Shown: positions 19,782 through 33,536 of the stretch, piece by piece | Position numbering within the stretch: position 1 is the first letter of the stretch | Layout of the letters: every line of letters starts with the position of its first letter | Assembly: GCA_013115145.1 (NCBI GenBank) | Contig: JAAPAO010000203.1 | Coordinates: 1-53,197, forward strand | Source of the DNA: Perkinsus chesapeaki | Lineage: Eukaryota > Perkinsozoa > Perkinsida > Perkinsidae | Length of the DNA stretch: 53,197 bases | Reading direction: 5' to 3' | Made by a program: the position numbers and the translations under genes | The notes under the pieces: generated by a model | Seen by the model: only the letters and a program-made list of their open reading frames with translations | What the model was told of the DNA's origin: nothing | Database searches by the model: none

Positions 19782-21272
19782 ATGGAAGACTCGGGCAATC
19801 CGGAGATCCCAGAGCTGCCATTGGCAGACTCAGCTAGGACCACCAGCTCCACTGGACGGAAGGTCTCGACTGCTCGTGGTCGGCGAAAGAAGTTCACTCT
19901 GGACCAAGTAGAAGCTGAGCTATGCCAGTAAGCCGTACATTGCCAATTTTAGCGACTCTGCTGCACGGAAATGCCACCGTGTGCCAGCCAATCGATTCAA
20001 TCGAATCAAATATATGACTGAGCTGGCCGGAAATAGGCTTTGGGCTGCCTCTCGGAAGCCCCTAACTTGTTGAGCGTTCCCAAAAGTTGTGTAAACTCAA
20101 CTGCCTGAAAAGGGTGTGTCTATTCAACCTAATACTCTCAGGCGATTGGTCGACACAGAGAACAATTTCACCAAGACAGATGAGCACCTCGCCAAGTTGC
20201 TGGCGCGCAAGCTAACGTTTCCCGAGGACGATCACATCATTGAATCCGCTCGAGACCGCAGGACCAACACAGGTACCGATCCATGTCGGACGTTACAAGC
20301 CATTTGCAGCTGCGGTCAGATGCCGAGTACAAGCTGAAGGAGGCAGAAGGCCTGATAGCGATGCTTCAAGACGAGCTTTCGGCAGCCCGGAGAGCCAACG
20401 CCGACGCCCGAGACGAAGCCAGGTACGTCATTCGCATCAAATTTCGCGAGATGCCTTATCTGTGTTAGGTGCTGTGTGGAGGAGAGCGAGAACCTGAAGT
20501 GCGCATTGCGGGACATAAGACGCGATAACGAACGAGTGAGTTCCAGTCAACCGCTATGCTATCAGCCTAGGCTTAGCTCACGGCCGAGCGGGACCATGCA
20601 ATATGCCAACAATACGAGGCACGGAAAATCATAGAAGACCGCGACAGGAATGAAGCTCAAGGGTCAGGGATGGCCAACTGCGCCTGCGCATCTCCATTAC
20701 AGGTACCAAGATCTGTTGGCGACCCATGAAAGGACGCTTATCAACCTCGAGGATGCCTCGATGGAATTGGAGAGGGTTAAGGACGAAAATCGGTGAGACG
20801 CTTACGGAGATCCGCGCGACAGAACGATCCACCGCAGGCGACTCATGGACGAATTAGTAAAATGCAAAGTGCAATTAGCGTCATTTAGAGAGAAGCGAGA
20901 TAATGCAGGTCAGCTTGGTATCAGTCCTAGTGAAGGAAATCATCTTATTTCAGATCTAATTGAAGCTCATGAGCTGCCGTCCACTGAAGGCAGACTCCGA
21001 CGGTAGGTTAGAATTCCCTTGGCCTTCTATCAATATCTTTCAGGGACTCTCGAGACAGAAGAGCTCCTTTGACAGCAAGGACTTGGGGTGCCGTTAAAAA
21101 AGTAAGGACGATTCCGAGGGGCCGACGGGCTACTGGCAGATTGCAGGCCCTCGGCCAGTATAAGCCACCCGTTCATCGAACTCCTTCGCCTCCAGGCGTC
21201 TCGCGATACCCTAGCGACGCTTTCAACAGCGACAAGATATTCCGCGATGACTCTGGGATCGATGGTTGTTGA
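19782..21272 (+). CDS. coiled-coil protein, nine exons
   Basis: Exons 19782-19927, 20142-20272, 20320-20422, 20469-20535, 20577-20662, 20703-20792, 20838-20908, 20954-21002, 21044-21272 give 323 residues, all phases kept. After the first (214 nt) the introns are 40-47 nt. The N-terminus is basic (RTTSSTGRKVSTARGRRKK). The middle is heptad-rich coiled coil (KLKEAEGLIAMLQDELSAAR, LINLEDASMELERVKDENR, LMDELVKCKVQLASFREK). The C-terminus is a basic Pro/Ser tail. Such shape fits a cytoskeletal or centrosomal scaffold, but nothing specific is recognised. Convergent with flavocytochrome b2. Confidence 0.75.
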
Positions 21273-21785
21273 ATTTAAAGGACTCGATTGTGCTGGTCGG
21301 TTGGCCGGCAATGTCCCGCCCCCAGCAGCTGCGTCATCGGCTCCGTATCGACGAGCAGACCGTTCATGACTTACCAATGTCATTACTATCGTTTTATCGA
21401 GTTAGTTTTATTCCAATGACGAGCATTTACACGCTCTTGTCGAACAAATGCTCGCGATCTCCTCTTGCTTAATCAGCAAAATCGAAGAAGTACTGTGGCT
21501 TCAGAGCTTATTTATTGTATGATACAGTTTGTATTTAGCATTTTAAGTCGCGACTATGTTCTCAGCTTTGAGTGCAGCGCTGACGCTCTTCCCGTTCCTG
21601 AACAGACTACTACTTCCCGAGATTTCCCCCTAGAGACTGTGACAACAACATGTCGAAGAAGAGGGTCTTATACGATCACTTGATGGTCCAATGAACTTAA
21701 ATAACTCAGCACAATAGATACGGAAAGATGCCCAGCAGAATTTCGCCGAATGCGCGGTACAATAGAAATATAATATGAAAAACTC
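21273..21785. other. convergent intergenic region
   Basis: Between the ends of two convergent genes; no gene seen. Expected to hold two 3' UTRs. Confidence 0.5.
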
Positions 21786-24700
21786 TCAATATCGAGCCCG
21801 AACTTGGCCCGGTGGTGGATAATCCATCGCTCTGGCGTCCAATAATTCCTCGTCAACTTCATCCAGATTCTGGCATCCCAGCAACCTCATATTAACCAAT
21901 ATTTCCTCCTTGAATAGATTAGCCAGCTTCACCACACCATCCTCGCGAAAGGCCGCCATTGCAGTCATAAAGGGCCTGCCGATACCAACCGCGCTCGCCC
22001 CCAGAGCAATGCATTTTAGAATGTCGGTGCCTCGTCTGACACCACCATCAACGAATACTGAAAACTGAGCATCGGAACGGCCCTTCCAGCCAACCTGAGA
22101 AGCAACGTTGTAGTGGATTCATAGCCCCCTGGCCCGGAACATTTTGAGCCCGCGTCCAATGGCAGACCCACCGACGTCACTAGACAGACTGCCTGTCATA
22201 GGCAGTATTACCCGAAAGTAATTTTGGTAGAATTAATGATTTTCAATTATACATGAAAGCAGACAGCTCAACTGACAGTCGGGTTAATGACCAGCAGTCT
22301 CGAAGCTGTTCTTAGCGAACTAAACACTGAGAAACGGTATAAAAATGGCCGAGCTTTAGCTCACGGATCTCCAGTTTCAAGTGGGCCACTTGAAGTGGCT
22401 TAATCTTTCCGAAAAAGGTTGAGGTTCTCCGGTGGCACCAGACTGGTGCAATCTGTCACTGACACGCTGCGGGCTTCAAAAGGGATAAACCAAAAAGTAC
22501 TATAGTAGTATGGTAGAGAAGCATTCTCCGCTGCTAACTGGGGCTGCAGGGGGAGCAGCATTACTACTAAAATGTATAAATAAGCTGCGTCTTGGCTGCG
22601 ATACCAGAATAGCTTATAGCGAATACCAAACCTACGAAGCTGGCGATCTTGGCGCTACTGACTAGCAAGGCGAGTTTCGTCCTCTCAGCTTCGTAAACTC
22701 TGTTCTTCAGATTGTGGACCTCGTTACCAAGGACGAACTGAGTTCGTCGAACTCTGACGCGGTGCCCAATCACGGAGATTCGGAGTGACCACTGGTCATT
22801 CGGAGTCCGCATTTCGGACTTTCTGAGCCATGATTATCATGACGTGATATCCCTCGGGGAGAATCATCGCGAGGCACATACTGTAAACAAGGGATGACTC
22901 GAAAAAATGTTTCAGGCCCTTTCTTCATCTGCACGTCTTTTGCTTGAAGTTCTCCATGCAAGAGTGACAATAATTCCTTACTAAAAATGTGGTGCGAACT
23001 CCTCCTACCTTCTTCAATGCCCGTGTGCATTCGTATAGCATCTGTACTCCACTTTTAACCGTGTCCACCTGTCTCGCTCCATGATTCGATACCACTATAC
23101 CACGCAAGCCCAACCGATGGCGCTCTCGATATGCTCGGACAGCGTCAGTTGCTGAAACAATGAACACTGTCATCGATGCTCAACTCCCTGAACCCACGCT
23201 TTCCACACCCCGCAGTGGCGTTCCAAGCCCAAATATGCGCAACCCGTTTACTTCGCCGTATTCCTCTTAAGAGCGTTAAAATGCAAATCTCCTGCCCAAG
23301 CCTACGTGAGTGGATTCCCTTCAAAAATATGTCAATATTCCTACCGCGCTCTGCGGCTTTCTTCTTCGCCAAGTTAGTAATATCTGGTAAATTTTTCCAC
23401 GAAAGACTGTGGGTTATAAACGACGTAATAGCCTGCGCCACCCCAGCAGTTTCCCGCTTCGCTCCGCCCTGGACAGCCGCGCTCTCCCGGGCTTTGAAAC
23501 GCATATCCTTCTCCCTCATGCCGAGCTCTGGGGCGTCAACGGTGATGAAGAGCGCCGAAAAACCGTTGTCGATGATCTTCGTTATCATGGACTCGACCAC
23601 GGAAAAACTTGGATTGACGTAGAGCTGGTACCACTTATCTAGCGAAGGCTCACAAGCCGCCACAATTTCCCTCAGACCTGAAATCAAACTTAATGAAGCT
23701 AAGAAAACCGAAGAATTGCTACTGCAGCTGGCAAGAGTTGGGACCATGTAGGGCATGTCTATCCCACACGCCTTGGTCTTACTGACACCTCTAGCCATAC
23801 ACTTCTCTCCTGAAAACAAACCTTTTGCAAACCTTCCGGTTGGTCGTCTGTTATCCATGAGCTCTAATAGACTTATATTATATAAGTCTACTAGAGCTCA
23901 TCGGCTCATGGTCTATATGAGCTCATTATATAAGTTATATAACGAGGCTACATCATTTCAGGATATATTTCGGAATTTCATAAATCACGATGCGCGATTT
24001 CGCCTTGTGAATTTCCCGAATTACTCGCCAGCTACATTTCCCCATCCACTCCCAGACGACACATGCTGCAAGCACCTTGCATGAAGTACAATAAATCCAA
24101 GTTGCATTTGGCGAAGGAAATCCAATTACCAATTAGCTCCTCAGATACCCCGCAACCGAGCTGCTCTCACCATCTCTGTCGTAAAGCTTGGCCATAGCCA
24201 CCGCTGTGATGTAAAACGGTACGTCACAATGTCGGCCCAAAATATTAGCGGAGCAATCAACCTTGCTCACATCTACCAAGACTCGTGGAATCAGAGATAT
24301 CCTGGAAAACAAGGTCGAAAAATTTCACCGAGGAGAACTACCTGGCAAACGCATCTTCGTTCTCTTGATAGGAGAACTCGTCACCAGCTGCCGAATACAA
24401 ATACGCCCAACCTTCACGAGACACTTTACCTGCATGAGGCGAAGTTGGATACGTACGATATTGATATATTAGATAGTAAATAAGAAATTATGAAAGCAAT
24501 GCTACATTGCCGAAAATATTGAAAATCAAGCTATAATAGCTAAACTATTAACTAATTAGGAAATAAGTCCACTGTGCATTTGCTGTGAAAATGTGTATTA
24601 TACACATTTTCATACGGAATCGCAGTTGCAGCATCTGCTACTTTATACATAGCAAACAGTAGGTAAGAAGCACAAATGCTGATATACACAGGTAGCAGCT

Positions 24701-26097
24701 ACTGCTGGTAGTAGTAGTGCTATATAAACCTATATACACTTGAGATATACTCCGATTGAAATCGTTAAGGCATCGTATTTCCGAATGCTGGAATAGCAAA
24801 CGATGATCCTATATAGAGGAAATTCCCGCGCCTAAGTACTCTCATGAAATACGATCCACCCCAACCAGGCAGCATCCGTTCTATAGAGGGTGAAATCCGA
24901 ACCCTGAAGTGGCCTTACTCTGGCCAGGTATAGAAGGTATGTTATGAAGAGGCCAAGGTACAGGATGCAGTAGCGGGAGGATGCGTCCTTATCGACTCCG
25001 AATCGACTTATCAGATACCAAGGAGATAACGTGTCTTAATTTAACACCGAGAACATGTGAAAGAGAGGCGACCGCCCAATGCTGGCAACCTCAACCCGAC
25101 CCGACCTTGTCGAAATTGCCTAAGGGTAATGTTTCCTCACTGATACTCCACACACGAATAGATTTCGACACTGCCCAACGTCCAACCACTTTCTACCCTC
25201 AGCGACCGCCTTGAAGTCCATGGCATTGAGCATCATGTCGAGGGTAGCATTCTTAGGCTCCTCGTCGATCAGAGAGACCATCTCGGGCGTGTCATCTACC
25301 GGTGGCGGCTCCGATGCGGTCACAGTTGCCGGCTCTTCGAAATCACCAACTATTGCAGACTGGAAATGAGACACGAATTCGTGTGAACAGGTCTACTATA
25401 ATTAATGACATCCACCGGGATGAGCAGCGATATATTAGATACATACTACTAGAATAAATGGACATAATAATAAATGGACAATATAATAAATGGACAATAT
25501 AATAAATGGACAATATGATAAATGGACATAATAATATAATAAATGAATATACTAATATAATAACGTTTGGCATGCAATAACAAATAATATGTACCATTCC
25601 CTTCTACACCAGACTGCTCTCAAGCAATAAAGCTCCATTGATTGGGCGAAAATTCAACGAATTCCGATATTAAATGAACCGAAAAAAATCGACCTTCTTC
25701 TCCCAATTGCCAATTCTCCGGTTCCCTCTGCCCAATTACATTCGGCAAAACTCTCTCTATCATATCCTCCGAGTGGAACTTCTCAAATTCCTTCGTAGAG
25801 TCCCTTCCCGAATGCCGCAATAGGATCGCTGATCCTCCAGGATGTTCGTGGATGAATGCTGTGAGATCATAAACCTTGCCTGAGAATAGGCAAAATAACA
25901 ACAAATCTTCCCCTCAAAAAGGAATCCCAAGTCCATCACAGTTGGGAGCGGAAAACCGCCTAGAGTATCAAGTTACCAAATTCCAATTGAAGGTCAGACG
26001 CATGCCCCTCAATAATACTATTACCATGAATTGCCATCCAGCAGCTCTCCTTAGTAGTGTGCTTACTGAGCTCAGCAGCGGTAATCACTTTTACCAT
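21786..26097 (-). CDS. CYB2: flavocytochrome b2-type L-lactate dehydrogenase
   Basis: Exons 26097-26025, 25879-25740, 25359-25197, 24429-24342, 24301-24171, 23809-23723, 23677-23306, 23151-23009, 22094-21786; 501 residues, every phase kept. The N-terminal cytochrome b5 domain has both haem His residues (HEHPGG and EKFHSED). A linker (EPATVTASEPPPVDD) leads to the FMN-dependent alpha-hydroxy-acid dehydrogenase barrel: WAYLYSAAGDE, VPTLASCSLREIV, WYQLYVNPSF, IDIFLKGI (flavin Lys), IVVSNHGARQVD (catalytic His and Arg), FVDGGVRRGTD, GRPFMTA. The family oxidises L-lactate to pyruvate and passes electrons to cytochrome c. It starts MVKVITAAELSKH with no transit peptide, so it may be cytosolic. Introns of 767 and 914 nt contrast with 39-45 nt ones. 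Confidence 0.9.
23857..23901. repeat. 45-bp palindrome in a b2 intron
   Basis: ATGAGCTCTAATAGACTTAT faces its reverse complement with one mismatch. A third partial arm (TATGAGCTCATTATATAAG) follows. Looks like a MITE-like insertion in the intron. Confidence 0.8.
24586..24612. repeat. 27-bp perfect palindrome in a b2 intron
   Basis: TGAAAATGTGTAT, one base, then ATACACATTTTCA. It sits in the 767-nt intron. Confidence 0.85.
25452..25560. repeat. AT-rich tandem repeat in a b2 intron
   Basis: About six diverged copies of AATAAATGGACAATAT (16-17 nt) within the 380-nt second intron. Confidence 0.85.
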
Positions 26098-27082
26098 TCA
26101 GAAAAAAAAACTATCTATCTGATCACTCGAAATCAGACGGACACGTACTAGCGAGAGTGTTTCACTGACGAGCTGAGGGTTATTCAAAAATACCAAAACC
26201 CGTACAATGCAATTTCGGCGCAATCTTCCGCACTTGTCCACCGAGCCCAAGCCAGTCGTGTGACGCGAGTTGCCACAGATCAACTACCTCACGGAATGCA
26301 ACTATGCAAATTTGCATACATTATTCCACCACTCATCTGCGTCCTGTAAACTTCCCATCTTATCGTCCTCGAAAAGCAGCGAGCTTCCCCTTCTTTCGGA
26401 GCCCCCCGAATTTTCACAATACGGTTATCGGAGTACTATGCGAAACGATTTCTCCATTTTCTTCCCCCGCCTTCGACGCCATGAGGATGCGTACGCACGC
26501 ATGCGCACTAAAGATTCTTTTCCAGGTTGCAAAATGCTGAGCGTACTTCGGGGAAATATGAACCAGAAAACCATGGCTCTCGAATATGTGAATGAGTGAC
26601 GATAATAATAACTAATAGGTGGATTCCCGAGGGGAGCCCACAGTTCATCTTCTGCAAACCGCAGGCATCGACCAAGGATGGAGAAGTGCTCTCTGAGAGT
26701 CAATCAGCATTCCAAATACAGAATCAAGCACACCGCTTCAAAAACATCATTTTTAAAGGGGTGAAACGATAATATCGGACGACCCTCAGTAATACAGAGT
26801 TTTCCTGCCCTCCCCTCCGACTTGACAAACCCAACACTCAGTTCACTTTGCGCTAATACAGCGGTTATCAGTCCTCTTCACAGCAGACTGCAGTAGTAGT
26901 ACGGAGGGCAGCAGTACTAATAGAAGTCTAGATAGTTCTTATGACAGTTACAACAACAACAATTCGGTACGAATCTTTATGGTGAGTACGAATCTACTGG
27001 CTCGTGACACTGACGTTGACAGATATTCATGAGCGGATAAAGCTGCTGCTGCCGGTGTTGCCACTCAGACGGCATCATTCGT
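26098..27082. other. intergenic region upstream of b2
   Basis: No exon chain on either strand. It holds the b2 promoter and the adenylosuccinate synthetase 3' UTR. Confidence 0.45.
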
Positions 27083-29656
<2,574 letters not shown>

Positions 29657-30022
29657 GGTCAAAGTCGAAAGCTACCTCGAAAAATATCTGCACGCATGCG
29701 CAGGACCCCCTCCCTTCGACGCCGCCGAGAGGCGTTAATCAGCTATGTGATCAATAACTTCCCTTTCTGCACAGAAAGACACACGGAAATTTAACAGTGA
29801 AAATCTGAGATTTTTTCCGGTTACCCCTGAAAAAATCGCCCGAAAAGATATCGCTACTTCTCCGTTTTTCCTTCCCTCGCCCCCACGGCCCACTAGCTCC
29901 CCTCAGCTACCCACGAGGGGGACAGCAGCACACAATCGATGCGCCCCAAAAACACAAGATACTTTTGAGGTTAAACGAACGGTGCGTTCTCGACACCTTT
30001 AATGAGTTACCGGCACACCTTC

Positions 30023-30488
30023 CTACTTGGCCGGCGAGTCGTCGCCTGCTGCTGCTTGCTTCTCGGTCGTTGCCGCCTCGCTCGCGGCCCGCTGTTGGGC
30101 CGCGGCAGCCTTTCTCGAGGAGGCCTCGACAACCTTCTGGTCGGCCTCAAAATGGTCGTTCATGTCCACAGTGTACATCTCATCGCCAGGGTTGGCGAAG
30201 CCCTCAAAGCCTATAGTGAAACGATCGGCATCATCGGGGGCAAGGGCTCTGAAAAAAAAGGGGACAGAATTTGTGCAACGAGCTTCACACGAAAAGTATC
30301 CCTATCCACGCGAGGAGCGGTACGACACAAAAACTGTCCCCCTTACTGGACAATGCGTTTGAATCTTAGTCCCAACGGCTTAACCAGCTTCTCCTCTCGG
30401 GAAGACAGCCATAAGGCGATCTTAACTCCACCTGAAATCCGTTTCTCAACAAACTCGGACAGAACTACGTAATCACTCCTGTCTACTC
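30023..30488 (-). CDS. unknown conserved-looking protein, 3' part
   Basis: Two exons, about 30488-30347 and 30248-30023, join in phase. They read DYVVLSEFVEKRISGGVKIA, LWLSSREEKLVKPLGLRFKR, DADRFTIGFEGFANPGDEMY, VDMNDHFEADQKVVEASSRK and end in an Ala/Gln-rich helix. Soluble, charged, no TM. The first exon was not found; a Met at about 30612 (MGNFCELGSATTPSD) is a candidate across a family-A-like intron. No family recognised. It ends 366 bp before the adenylosuccinate synthetase start, on the same strand. Confidence 0.5.
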
Positions 30489-30669
30489 GAGCGATATATG
30501 TTTAATACAAATACTCATTACACTTCGAGGTCGAAGCGTGCATTAATTAAAAAATAAGATACGGTGCGGTCGGATGGTGTGGTCGCACTGCCAAGCTCAC
30601 AGAAGTTCCCCATCATTTCTAATATATTCTGACCAAACAGACCTAAACGAGGCCAGCTCATGCAATAAT

Positions 30670-32028
30670 TCAATTCAGGTTCAGCCATGTCTCAACAAAC
30701 CGCACTTTAGTATTCATTCGCTCATCCGACAATCTCAGCGGCCATCTTTCAACACAGTCTCGAGCTATCAGCACTATCAATACCGCCTCCGCCGCCTTAC
30801 CTCTCCTGACACTGCATACCACTCCACACACCACATCCTCGTTAATAAGAGGGTAGTAGGTCTCACCGATCACCGAGAGGACCACATCAGTCCAAATATC
30901 ATCAACAATCTAACAAGTGATAAGTGACAACTGCCGATTTAAGCGATCTCCCATCATTTCCCGAAATACGGAGTCCATCAATCACATCCAATCCACAAGG
31001 CTTGGAATGCTCGTAACCTCATTTACATAAATGTACATGCGTCGGCATCATCATCACCACCGACTCGCATCACGCTTGCTCCCAGCCGTGCAGCTTATTA
31101 CGTTTAACGTGACCAGTACAACACAAAAAAGGATTCGAAAGGACCGACTTTGCGAACTTCACACGCATCCTACTCAACTTATCCCTCTTTTATAGAATCA
31201 ATCATGTAGCTCAAATTGAGCAAAAGCAAAGCGCTCCATCGAAGTAAAGAAATTCTTCAAACACTTGGCATAGCTGGGGTAAGAATTCTTCTATCCCAGC
31301 CATCTAATCCCGGATGCTCGCCCAGGCCTACTATGTCTACTAATTACTGTTATATTAGTACACTAATGATACTGACGCCTATTAACGTATGGTATCGACC
31401 ATACGTTTCACTACCTTTTGTTTCTCAGCCTTAACGATCCATCTGCCTCCCTCAGTGCATGCAGGATCCTCCCAGGCAGGACTCACACCAGCTCTAAAAA
31501 AGCCGGGCCTGGGATTCGAACCCGCGATCTCCCGCTTACTTGAAGACGCTGTAGTCCGCATGAACAAGTCTGCTGGGCTTGTGCATGTTATTAGAGATTC
31601 TCCAAAATTCTTCAATAGTATTAAAGTCGATGGCCTTCTGCTGGTTTTGCTGCCAATGATCTTTAACCGACTAAACGAAGCAGCAAAATGTGTATTCGTG
31701 AATCGCTTCGCTCCGCCATTTCTACTACCTTCCCTTGCTGTGACATGACCCACAAACTCCACTCATGCTGCAATTTATGATCTTCCACCGTACTAGGGGA
31801 CGCTTCTAAGATAACAAAAATACACCCACCAGGGATCGAACCCACGCCCTTTCCCTTACCTCCGTTAAACTTGGCGCTCTCCCCCTCGGCCACTGGAGCG
31901 TCGGCTTCCTTCTTCTCTTCTTCTGCGGGGACCGGCTGATTCACCACTTCCTCCTTTCGTGTCTCTTCCTCCTCCACAGGTGCCTCCTTCGTCGCCGCTG
32001 CTGCTGTTGGTTCAACCGATGATGCCAT
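30670..32028 (-). CDS. EIF4E: eIF4E, mRNA cap-binding translation factor
   Basis: Exons 32028-31860, 31805-31729, 31670-31540, 31493-31415, 30909-30801, 30764-30670; 219 residues, all in phase. eIF4E binds the m7G cap and recruits ribosomes. The N-terminal 55 residues are acidic and low-complexity. The core shows HEWSLW, DHWQQN, IEEFWRI, PAWEDPACTEGGRWIVKA and WTDVVLSVIGE with CGVVCSVRR. The three cap-stacking Trp positions and the Glu after the second cap Trp are present; the phosphate-binding basic residues are less clear. The last exon departs from the family and its 36-nt intron is the least sure junction. Introns 1 and 3 are tRNA-like (family B) and intron 2 is family C. Confidence 0.92.
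31384..31407. repeat. 10-bp perfect hairpin at an intron start
   Basis: AACGTATGGT, loop ATCG, ACCATACGTT. It lies just inside the 5' end of the long fourth eIF4E intron. Confidence 0.8.
31494..31539 (-). mobile_element. family B (tRNA-like) intron (eIF4E intron 3)
   Basis: 46-nt intron, GTAAGCGGGAGATCGCGGG then TTCGAATCCCAGGCC and a T-run before AG. It resembles the 3' half of a tRNA from the anticodon stem on. Confidence 0.8.
31671..31728 (-). mobile_element. family C intron (eIF4E intron 2)
   Basis: 58-nt intron with GGCGGAGCGAAGCGATTCAC and then CATTTTGC before the acceptor. Confidence 0.8.
31806..31859 (-). mobile_element. family B (tRNA-like) intron (eIF4E intron 1)
   Basis: 54-nt intron with AAGGGCGTGGGTTCGATCCC, then a T-rich 3' end TATTTTTGTTATCTTAG. 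Confidence 0.8.
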
Positions 32029-32044
32029 TATGGCTGAAAATTTA

Positions 32045-32506
32045 TTATTCAACGAGAGAATTAAACAAGCCGGTAATTAAGCCTGAAAACGATACCTCTG
32101 CCCACCCCGACACAGCACCAACAATCACCCCCCCAACCCCCCCCCGAGGAAACAACAAAGTCGTTCGGTAAGAAACGTAGTAGATAGTAGACGTGGTAGT
32201 GCTAGCTTCGACGTCGCTTGGGTCTCGCTCGCTTCCCATTGGAGGCCTGAAGCGAGGAGAATGGTCGTGTGCCACAAGACGAGATCCGTTTAAGCAGTGG
32301 AGCAGAAGGTGGGGGGAGTAAAGCCGGGCATTCACGGCCTGCACGCGAGCATTCCTGGGACGGTATAGTAGACGGTTTGATAAGAAACGTGCTGCTTGTG
32401 AAAACCCGAGAATCCAGAGAAGGGTTACTAATAGACAAAGGGGCAGCCTAAGGAGCGTGTTAAAGCTATAATGAGTAGTAGCTTTACTTCGGGGAGTCTC
32501 CTTCAT
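32045..32506 (-). CDS. possible small membrane protein
   Basis: Open frame of 153 codons from an ATG. A hydrophobic helix (LCLLVTLLWILGFSQAA) is followed by an Arg-rich stretch and a Gly/Val-rich C-terminus. No family. It may instead lie within a long intron or 3' UTR of the gene at 32560-33169. It ends 16 bp before the eIF4E start. Confidence 0.3.
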   Translation of the reverse strand: MKETPRSKATTHYSFNTLLRLPLCLLVTLLWILGFSQAARFLSNRLLYRPRNARVQAVNARLYSPHLLLHCLNGSRLVAHDHSPRFRPPMGSERDPSDVEASTTTSTIYYVSYRTTLLFPRGGVGGVIVGAVSGWAEVSFSGLITGLFNSLVE

Positions 32507-32559
32507 TTATATAATGATTTGAGGAAAGAGCGGTATGAGATTTAGTAAGTGCAACTTAC

Positions 32560-33169
32560 TTCAGCGGGACGCTTGCCGAGCTGCATTGGATCAAGTTCAA
32601 CGTTGCGAGATGCTTGGTGACGAGCCTGAAGGGAAGAGTAGGGATGAAGTATCTCAAGTTGGACCGCGCACGATACATATTAGGTTAATCGTCGCCGAAA
32701 GCCTGCGATATTGAGTAAGTGGAATGTGAGATAAGTCAAATTGGGGAAGAGTATCTTAGGTCGAACATCGTAAGATACAGAATACGTAATTATGATACTA
32801 CACCAAACAATACAATGCAGGAAATCTCAAGCATGAAGGGTATCTTAGGTCTACCCATGCAAGATACACTGAAAGTCGACTTACTTTCAATATATCATCA
32901 TCATAGTGTACCATACCCTCGCCGGCATTCGAAGAATCGACCAAGTCTTGCAAAGACCTCCCTCCACTACGAGGTGGGCCACCCGAGCTCATCTGACAAA
33001 ATATTCAAAGGTCGAAGCATGCAAGATACAAAACAGGTCAACTTACTGTCTTAGAAGCTTTAACAATATCTCCCAAATTGCTCTTCTTCACAGCCATGTC
33101 CGCCATCTCCCCCACTTCCTCCAAGGTAACAGTGCCTCCACTTCCACCCGATCTGAGGCGGAAAGCCAT
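32560..33169 (-). CDS. small protein of unknown function, 3' end unsure
   Basis: Exons 33169-33047, 32992-32885, 32625-32560 are all phase 0 and give 99 residues so far: MAFRLRSGGSGGTVTLEEVG, KKSNLGDIVKASKT, RSGGRSLQDLVDSSNAGEGM, RHQASRNVELDPMQLGKRPA. A donor GTAAGT follows. The next exon is not certain; the acceptor at 32084 would add Ala and a stop. Soluble, Gly/Arg-rich, no known domain. Its introns are the best examples of family A, one complete 54-nt copy and one with three units. Confidence 0.5.
32626..32884 (-). mobile_element. intron holding three family A units
   Basis: 259-nt intron with three successive diverged copies of the GTATCTTGCA... CGACCTAAGATACCCTTC element. The first starts at the donor itself (GTAAGTCGACTTTCAGTG); the last ends at the acceptor (CTACTCTTCCCTTCAG). 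Confidence 0.75.
32993..33046 (-). mobile_element. complete family A introner-like intron
   Basis: 54 nt: GTAAGTTGACC, GTATCTTGCATGCTTCGACC, ending TTTTGTCAG. The element boundaries are the splice sites. Confidence 0.8.
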
Positions 33170-33261
33170 CACATCTTCCGAACCGAGCTCGAGACTTGCA
33201 GCACTACATCAGCGACTTTCCCAAAAATAGAGATACAGGAATTTACAAAAAATAGCTGGGC

Positions 33262-33500
33262 ATTCATATATAAAGATATAATATAGTATATATTAATAAG
33301 GCGGCCCTAATATAAAGATATAATAATATATATTAATAAAGCCGTCCTAATATAAAGATATAATAATATATATTAATAAAGCCGTCCTAATATAAAGATA
33401 TAATAATATATACTAATAAAGCCGTCCTAATATAAAGATATAATAATATATATTAATAAGGCCGTCCTAATATAAAGATATAATATATATTAAAGAAATA
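33262..33500. repeat. 40-bp AT-rich satellite
   Basis: About five to six copies of a 40-bp unit beginning CCTAATATAAAGATATAATA and ending ATTAATAAAGCCGT, nearly identical. It lies between two minus-strand genes, close to the end of neuroguidin. Confidence 0.95.
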
Positions 33501-33536
33501 AGGATATATATCATATACCTATATAAGTAGTATTAA

